From positions 1-11,668 of the forward strand of contig JBHJOG010000067.1 in assembly GCA_050329975.1 (NCBI GenBank): DNA of 11,668 bases, written 5' to 3'. Shown one piece after another: positions 8,235 to 11,668 of this stretch. The notes under the pieces were generated by a model. That model worked only from the letters and a program-made list of their open reading frames with translations, made no database searches and was not told the origin of the DNA. Within the stretch, counting starts at the first letter, position 1. The number at the start of each line of letters is the position of its first letter. The DNA is from CALKHQ01 sp050329975 (GTDB lineage Bacteria; Pseudomonadota; Alphaproteobacteria; CALKHQ01). The position numbers and the translations under genes are program-made.

Positions 8235-8249
8235 TCCGGTTCAACCGGA
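8235..8249. promoter_or_regulatory. 15-bp perfect dyad between divergent lipoprotein and Cys-rich genes
   Basis: TCCGGTT-C-AACCGGA has 7-bp arms around a single base. It lies 56 bp upstream of the lipoprotein start and 106 bp upstream of the 8355 start, a suitable place for a shared operator. No good promoter hexamers could be paired with it on either strand. A related but imperfect sequence (CCGGTTCA then CCGGAC) recurs at 9203-9219 over the tag stop, which may be chance. Confidence 0.33.
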
Positions 8250-8354
8250 CAGGTCAACATAAGGCTGCGCGCAGGCGTCGTCTACGCCGCGCCCTGAACC
8301 GCACAGGGTCGGCGCGCGACAGAGGCTGTGACGGGGACAGCAAGGAGCCTGGTC

Positions 8355-8705
8355 ATGGTCAAGTCGCTCATCGCCGCCGCCTACGCCGTCGCGCTTGCGG
8401 TCCTGCCGCTCTCGGCCCACGCCGCCCCGCCCGCGCCGGGCCAGGACATGGTGGAGTGGTGCCTGCTCAACAATGGCGAGGTCATCGACCAGCCCCCGGG
8501 CAGCTCGATCGCCGCCTGCTGCACCGCCGACGGCTGCATCATCTGCGCGGCGGACTGGTCGAACTGCACCTTCGACCCAGCCCATCGCGCACCCGCCGCC
8601 GGTGGCCTACAGTTCAATGGCAACCCGGACCGGCTGGCGCCGACGGACCAGGGCACCTCCCGTCCCGGCCAGTTGCCGGTTACGCCGCTGCTGCAGGCGC
8701 AGTAG
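8355..8705 (+). CDS. Exported six-cysteine hypothetical protein
   Basis: This 116-residue protein has a signal peptide MVKSLIAAAYAVALAVLPLS with AHA at 21-23 as the likely cleavage site. The mature part has six cysteines, C36, C55, C56, C61, C64 and C71, in the order W-C, then CC-x4-C-x2-C, then N-C. That number and the export signal suit three disulfides or a metal site in the periplasm. The C-terminal third (about 75-116) is Pro/Gln-rich and probably disordered. ATG 8355 is chosen over GTG 8328 because AAGGAG at 8342-8347 is 7 nt upstream and the signal peptide then starts correctly. It converges on the 8735-9139 gene with 29 bp between stops and no evident terminator. I do not recognise the family. 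Confidence 0.8.
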   Translation: MVKSLIAAAYAVALAVLPLSAHAAPPAPGQDMVEWCLLNNGEVIDQPPGSSIAACCTADGCIICAADWSNCTFDPAHRAPAAGGLQFNGNPDRLAPTDQGTSRPGQLPVTPLLQAQ

Positions 8706-8734
8706 CCGCCGCCTGCTGCCTCAGCGGGTTTCGC

Positions 8735-9139
8735 TCAGCGCGCTTCGGGGCAGCCGGCCTCGGCCCAGGCGATCACCGCGTCGTCCAGCGCCGCGGAGAA
8801 ACCGCCGTTGATCTCGCCGGCGTAGAAGCCGAGCGTGGCCAGCTTGGCCTGCATGCGGCGGATCGAGGCCGGATCCTCGCTGAACCAGTGCCAGATGTCG
8901 ACGACCGCCGCCTCGCTGCCGCCCAGCCAGCAATGGCCGTTGGCCCGCTCGGCCAGCGCCCACGCATGGTCGCCGATGACGCCGTCGAGCACGACCAGCA
9001 GCCCGGTGCAGCTCTCCACCTTCTGCTCCAGATCCTGGTTCTGGCGGCAGCCGTCGAGCGGATCGGCATGGGCAGGGGTCGCGGCAAGCACCGCCAGCAG
9101 CGCAAGGGCGGTCGCCCGGGAATATCTCATGGCCGGCAT
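8735..9139 (-). CDS. Exported protein with degenerate TPR unit and peptidoglycan-binding-like tail
   Basis: The 134-residue product has a signal peptide (RYSRATALALLAVLAATPAHA, cleavage near 25) followed by DGCRQNQDLEQKVESCTGLL. This resembles the C-x6-E-x4-C start of alphaproteobacterial secreted TPR proteins, but later helices match poorly. Residues about 95-130 (MQAKLATLGFYAGEINGGFS, then DDAVIAWAEAGC) follow the pattern of the PG_binding_1 helical domain, where LxxLGFYxGxIDGxFGxxT is usual. A role at the cell wall is therefore possible but inferred. There are four cysteines in the mature part. ATG 9139 is supported by GAGG at 9147-9150, 7 nt upstream; ATG 9130 would also give a valid signal peptide. 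It lies 68 bp downstream of tag on the same strand and could be read through from it. Confidence 0.8.
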   Translation of the reverse strand: MPAMRYSRATALALLAVLAATPAHADPLDGCRQNQDLEQKVESCTGLLVVLDGVIGDHAWALAERANGHCWLGGSEAAVVDIWHWFSEDPASIRRMQAKLATLGFYAGEINGGFSAALDDAVIAWAEAGCPEAR

Positions 9140-9207
9140 GCAGAAGCCTCGTCGTTCTGAACGCGACCCGAGTGTCGGCCGGCAAGTGCTAACATCGGCC
9201 TACCGGT

Positions 9208-9849
9208 TCAGGGCCGGACTAGCCGGGTCCGCGCCGCCTCCACGCCTGCGCGGGCATGGCAGCCCTCCAGGTGGTCGTTGACCAGCCCCATCGCCTGCAT
9301 GAAGGCGTAGACGGTGGTCGGGCCTACGAAGCTCCAGCCGCGCCGTTTCAGGTCCTTGCTCAGTGCCGTCGATTCCGCCGTCTTGCCCAGCGTCCCCAGC
9401 ACCGCCCGGGTGAGCCGCGCCGGCCGGGCCTCCGGCTTCGGCTCATGCGACCAGAAGTAGGCGGCCAGCGATCCGACCTCGTCGCGCAGCGCCTGCGCCC
9501 GGCGCGCATTGTTGATCGTCGACTCGATCTTGCCGCGGTGGCGCACGATGCCGGCATCCGCCAGCAGCCGCGCCACGTCCGTCTCGCCGAACCCGGCGAC
9601 GCGGTCGATGTCGAACTCGGCGAACGCGGCCCGGAAGTTCGGCCGCTTGCGCAGGATGGTGAGCCAGCTCAGCCCCGACTGGAACCCCTCCAGGCAGATC
9701 TTCTCGAACAGCCGGCGGTCGTCGGTGACCGGCTGGCCCCATTCCAAATCGTGGTAGGCCCGGTAGACGTCGTCATCGCCGGCCCAGAAGCAGCGGGCCA
9801 CGCCGTCGGTCCCCAGCCTCAGGTCTTCCGCTACCGCGATCCCATCCAT
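9208..9849 (-). CDS. tag: DNA-3-methyladenine glycosylase I
   Basis: This 213-residue enzyme removes 3-methyladenine from alkylated DNA as the first step of base-excision repair. Family residues are intact. The zinc ligands are C20 and H33 (RCFWAGDDDVYRAYHDLEWG) and H193 and C197 (NDHLEGC), matching C4, H17, H175 and C179 of E. coli Tag. E54 in ICLEGFQSGLSW corresponds to E38, which contacts the base. FVGPTTVYAFMQAMGLVNDH is the usual C-terminal signature. The 16-residue N-terminal offset from E. coli is normal for this group. ATG 9849 has AGGA at 9856-9859, 6 nt upstream. The reading frame extends further upstream, but that part would overlap the promoter at 9883-9911. It is divergent from the dehydrogenase gene. 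No ada-type regulator is nearby, so expression is probably constitutive. Confidence 0.96.
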   Translation of the reverse strand: MDGIAVAEDLRLGTDGVARCFWAGDDDVYRAYHDLEWGQPVTDDRRLFEKICLEGFQSGLSWLTILRKRPNFRAAFAEFDIDRVAGFGETDVARLLADAGIVRHRGKIESTINNARRAQALRDEVGSLAAYFWSHEPKPEARPARLTRAVLGTLGKTAESTALSKDLKRRGWSFVGPTTVYAFMQAMGLVNDHLEGCHARAGVEAARTRLVRP

Positions 9850-9882
9850 GTCCGTTCCTGTTTTGATCCAGGCGAGAACCGT

Positions 9883-9911
9883 CCCATAGCGCCCGTGCCT
9901 CGGCCTGTCAA
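9883..9911 (-). promoter_or_regulatory. Sigma70-type promoter of tag
   Basis: On the minus strand TTGACA (9906-9911), a perfect -35 hexamer, is followed after exactly 17 nt by TATGGG (9883-9888). The predicted start is near 9876, leaving a leader of about 26 nt that contains the AGGA ribosome site. This is the best promoter match in the window. Confidence 0.6.
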
Positions 9912-9945
9912 TCCGCCGCAGGCGACGAAAGGCAGGGGCCTCGCG

Positions 9946-9974
9946 TTGCACGTGGCCGTCGGCCGGGATATCAA
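9946..9974 (+). promoter_or_regulatory. Possible promoter of the short-chain dehydrogenase gene
   Basis: TTGCAC (9946-9951) and TATCAA (9969-9974) are 17 nt apart, with the predicted start near 9981 and a leader of about 48 nt. Both hexamers are imperfect, but the spacing and the position in the 179-bp divergent interval fit. The rest of that interval holds the tag promoter and no other recognisable element. Confidence 0.35.
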
Positions 9975-10028
9975 GGCGCAACCCGGCCGCATCGGCGCCG
10001 CACAAACACATCGAGGGGAAATTTTCGC

Positions 10029-10775
10029 ATGAACCAGATCGATCTCAACGGCCGCGTCGCGGTGGTTACTGGGGGCGCCCAGGGCATCGGGCGGGCGATC
10101 GTCGAGCGCTTCGCCGGCAGCGGCGCCAAGGTCGCGATCTGGGACGTCAACGCGGGCAATGCCGAGGCCGCTGCGCGTGAGGTCGGCGCCGCCGCCAGCG
10201 CGCATGCGGTCGACGTCACCGACCTCGCGGCGGTGGAAGCGGCGACCAAGGCGGTCCACGAGGCGCATGGTCGGATCGACATCCTGGTCACCAGTGCGGG
10301 CATCGCCGGGCCGAACCAGCTGACCTGGGAGTACGACGTCGACGCCTGGGCGCGGGTGATGCGGATCAACCTGGACGGCACCTTCCACTGCGTGCGTGCG
10401 ATCACGCCGCTGATGCGGGCGCAGAACTACGGCCGGATGGTGCTGATCGCCTCGATCGCCGGCAAGGAGGGCAACCCGACCGCCTCGGCCTATTCGGCCT
10501 CGAAGGCCGGGATCATCGCGCTCACCAAGTCGCTGGGCAAGGAGCTCGCCGACAAGGACATCGCGGTCAACTGCATCACCCCGGCCGCCGCCCGCACCCC
10601 GATCTTCGAACAGGTCAGCCAGGCACATATCGACTACATGCTGTCGAAGATCCCGCGCGGCCGGTTCCTCGAGGTGGCCGAGGTCGCCAACATGGTCGCC
10701 TGGATGTGCTCGGCGGAGAACAGCTTCACCACCGGTGCTGCGTTCGACCTGTCCGGAGGCCGGGCGACCTACTGA
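10029..10775 (+). CDS. Short-chain dehydrogenase/reductase (SDR family)
   Basis: This 248-residue classical SDR has cofactor loop TGGAQGIG (14-21), an acidic D39 at the end of the second strand that favours NAD(H) over NADP(H), and the catalytic set N114, S142, Y155 and K159 (YSASK). The end, FTTGAAFDLSGGRATY, is typical of sugar- or keto-acid-type SDRs annotated as FabG-like. Two consensus spots are changed: NNAG is TSAG (88-91), and the Pro-Gly after the sixth strand is Pro-Ala (TPAAARTP, from 184). The substrate cannot be told from sequence; no carbohydrate or fatty-acid genes adjoin it. ATG 10029 has GAGGGG at 10013-10018, 10 nt upstream. The stop overlaps the convergent rsmA end by 7 bp. 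Function as an SDR is near certain. Confidence 0.94.
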   Translation: MNQIDLNGRVAVVTGGAQGIGRAIVERFAGSGAKVAIWDVNAGNAEAAAREVGAAASAHAVDVTDLAAVEAATKAVHEAHGRIDILVTSAGIAGPNQLTWEYDVDAWARVMRINLDGTFHCVRAITPLMRAQNYGRMVLIASIAGKEGNPTASAYSASKAGIIALTKSLGKELADKDIAVNCITPAAARTPIFEQVSQAHIDYMLSKIPRGRFLEVAEVANMVAWMCSAENSFTTGAAFDLSGGRATY

Positions 10776-11650
10776 GCGGCCAGGCGCGCGAACGCCCGCG
10801 CCAGCGCGCAGAAGCCCTCGATGGAAATGGTCTCGGCGCGGGCGGTCGGGTCGAGGCCGGCGGCGGCGATGAGCGCTTCGCTGTCGGCGCCGAGGGTGCG
10901 CAGGCTCGAGCGCAGCATCTTCCGCCGCTGGCCGAAGGCCGCCGCCGTGACCTGCTGCAGCACCTGCGGATCGGCCTCGCCGAGCGGCTCGGGCCGCGGC
11001 TCCAGGGCGACGACCGTCGACCACACCTTCGGTGGCGGCACGAAGGCGGTGGGCGCGAGGTCGAACACCCGCCGCGCGGTCCAGCGCCACTGCACGGCGA
11101 TGCTGAGCCGGCCATAGGCGGGATCGCCCGGGGCGGCCATCATCCGCTCGGCCACCTCGCGCTGGAACATCAGCACCATCCGCGCAATCGCCTCCGGCTG
11201 GGCGAGCCAGGCGATCAGCAACGGTGTCGCCACGTTGTACGGCAGGTTGGCGACGATCCGGCGCGGCGCCGGCCCCAGTTCCGCAGCCGGCCGGCCGAGC
11301 GCGTCGCCATGGATCAGTTCCAGCCGTCCGTCGCCGGCCGCGACCAGCGTCGCCAGCGCCGCGATGCAGCGGACGTCGCGCTCGATCGCCACCAGCCTGA
11401 CGGCGCCGTGGGACAGCAGGGCCCGGGTCAGCCCGCCCGGGCCGGGTCCGACCTCGATCGTGGTACCCTGGGCGAGGTCGCCGGCCGCGGCCGCGATCTT
11501 GTCGGTCAGGTTGCCGTCGAGCAGGAAGTGCTGGCCCAGTCCCTTGCGAGCCGAGAGGCCGTGGGCCCCGATGACCGCGCGCAGCGGCGGCAGCGCCGCG
11601 ATCCGGCGCCGGAGGGCCTCGGTCGCGGCGGCGTCGCCGCCGCCGGTCAT
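10769..11650 (-). CDS. rsmA: 16S rRNA (adenine1518/1519-N6)-dimethyltransferase
   Basis: The 293-residue RsmA/KsgA dimethylates two adjacent adenosines in the 3'-terminal helix of 16S rRNA with S-adenosylmethionine, late in small-subunit assembly. Motifs in order are GLGQHFLLDGN (37-47), the SAM-binding motif EVGPGPGGLT (66-75), acidic E90 after the next strand, GDAL (115-118), catalytic NLPYN (135-139), and FVPPPKV (203-209) before the C-terminal rRNA-binding helices. Length is slightly above the roughly 270 of E. coli because of a 15-20 residue N-terminal extension. ATG 11650 sits in an ATGA overlap with a frame running in from outside, so translation is probably coupled. In many proteobacteria the preceding gene is pdxA, which cannot be tested here. 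Confidence 0.97.
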   Translation of the reverse strand: MTGGGDAAATEALRRRIAALPPLRAVIGAHGLSARKGLGQHFLLDGNLTDKIAAAAGDLAQGTTIEVGPGPGGLTRALLSHGAVRLVAIERDVRCIAALATLVAAGDGRLELIHGDALGRPAAELGPAPRRIVANLPYNVATPLLIAWLAQPEAIARMVLMFQREVAERMMAAPGDPAYGRLSIAVQWRWTARRVFDLAPTAFVPPPKVWSTVVALEPRPEPLGEADPQVLQQVTAAAFGQRRKMLRSSLRTLGADSEALIAAAGLDPTARAETISIEGFCALARAFARLAAQ

Positions 11651-11668
11651 ACCCGGACGTCGATGAAC
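11647..11668 (-). CDS. Possible last codons of the gene upstream of rsmA
   Basis: On the minus strand the window opens with codons for FIDVRV and a TGA at 11647-11649 that overlaps the rsmA ATG as ATGA. Stop/start overlaps of this kind usually mark an operon, so a coding gene probably ends here. Six codons cannot identify it. pdxA is the usual neighbour in related bacteria, but the residues do not prove it. Confidence 0.35.

Noticed and set aside
8292..8308. CCCTG/CAGGG hairpin in the leader of the six-cysteine gene
   Set aside because: The arms are only 5 bp with a 7-nt loop, too short to separate from chance in GC-rich DNA.
8456..9160. 234-codon plus-strand open frame
   Set aside because: It overlaps the six-cysteine gene in another frame and is antisense to the TPR/peptidoglycan-binding-like gene. 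It has no ribosome site and no motif.
9177..9200. GGCCG/CGGCC inverted repeat after the tag stop as a terminator
   Set aside because: The stem is only 5 bp with a 14-nt loop and no T run, so it is not above background for this base composition.
9850..10011. 54-codon N-terminal extension of tag
   Set aside because: It would place coding sequence over a perfect -35 hexamer and -10 box, and a well-spaced AGGA precedes ATG 9849.
9831..11090. 419-codon minus-strand open frame
   Set aside because: It runs opposite the dehydrogenase gene and overlaps rsmA in another frame. Both of those have intact catalytic motifs.

Overview
This window reads as an ordinary chromosomal segment of a high-GC alphaproteobacterium. 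The support is dense packing, strong G/C preference at third codon positions, an RsmA/KsgA and a Tag glycosylase of ordinary bacterial type, and a YbbA/YbbP-type ABC pair. I would guess Rhodospirillales or a relative, but the order cannot be fixed from the sequence. I see no insertion sequence, phage gene, CRISPR array, tRNA or rRNA.

Left part, rightward (1-3469): the tail of an aminoglycoside-phosphotransferase-fold kinase, then a class III PLP enzyme of the AGXT2L (ethanolamine-phosphate / phosphohydroxylysine phospho-lyase) branch, then 30 bp later a TPR-array protein with a C-terminal sulfotransferase domain. Kinase plus AGXT2L-type lyase suggests an amino alcohol or hydroxy-amino acid that is phosphorylated and then eliminated. 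The sulfotransferase may only share the transcript.

Middle, leftward (3473-6729): a two-gene ABC operon with a 4-bp ATGA overlap. It encodes a YbbA-type ATPase and an 840-residue FtsX/MacB-type permease, and it converges on the sulfotransferase gene with only 3 bp between stops.

Centre-right (6730-9139): a looser stretch of five short genes on alternating strands, four of them exported. They are a PRC-barrel-like periplasmic protein with a good downstream hairpin and a foldable leader, a 57-residue cytosolic protein with a CASSPC motif, a 61-residue lipoprotein, a six-cysteine exported protein, and an exported protein that looks like a worn TPR unit plus a peptidoglycan-binding-like tail. 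These are the least characterised genes here.

Right part (9208-11668): tag (3-methyladenine DNA glycosylase I, leftward, with a convincing sigma70-type promoter), a divergent short-chain dehydrogenase with altered consensus loops, and rsmA (16S rRNA A1518/A1519 dimethyltransferase, leftward), whose 3' end overlaps the dehydrogenase gene by 7 bp. rsmA probably starts inside the stop of an upstream gene that runs off the window.

I did not find a clear new multi-gene system. The best leads are the kinase / phospho-lyase-like / TPR-sulfotransferase run and the cluster of small exported proteins.
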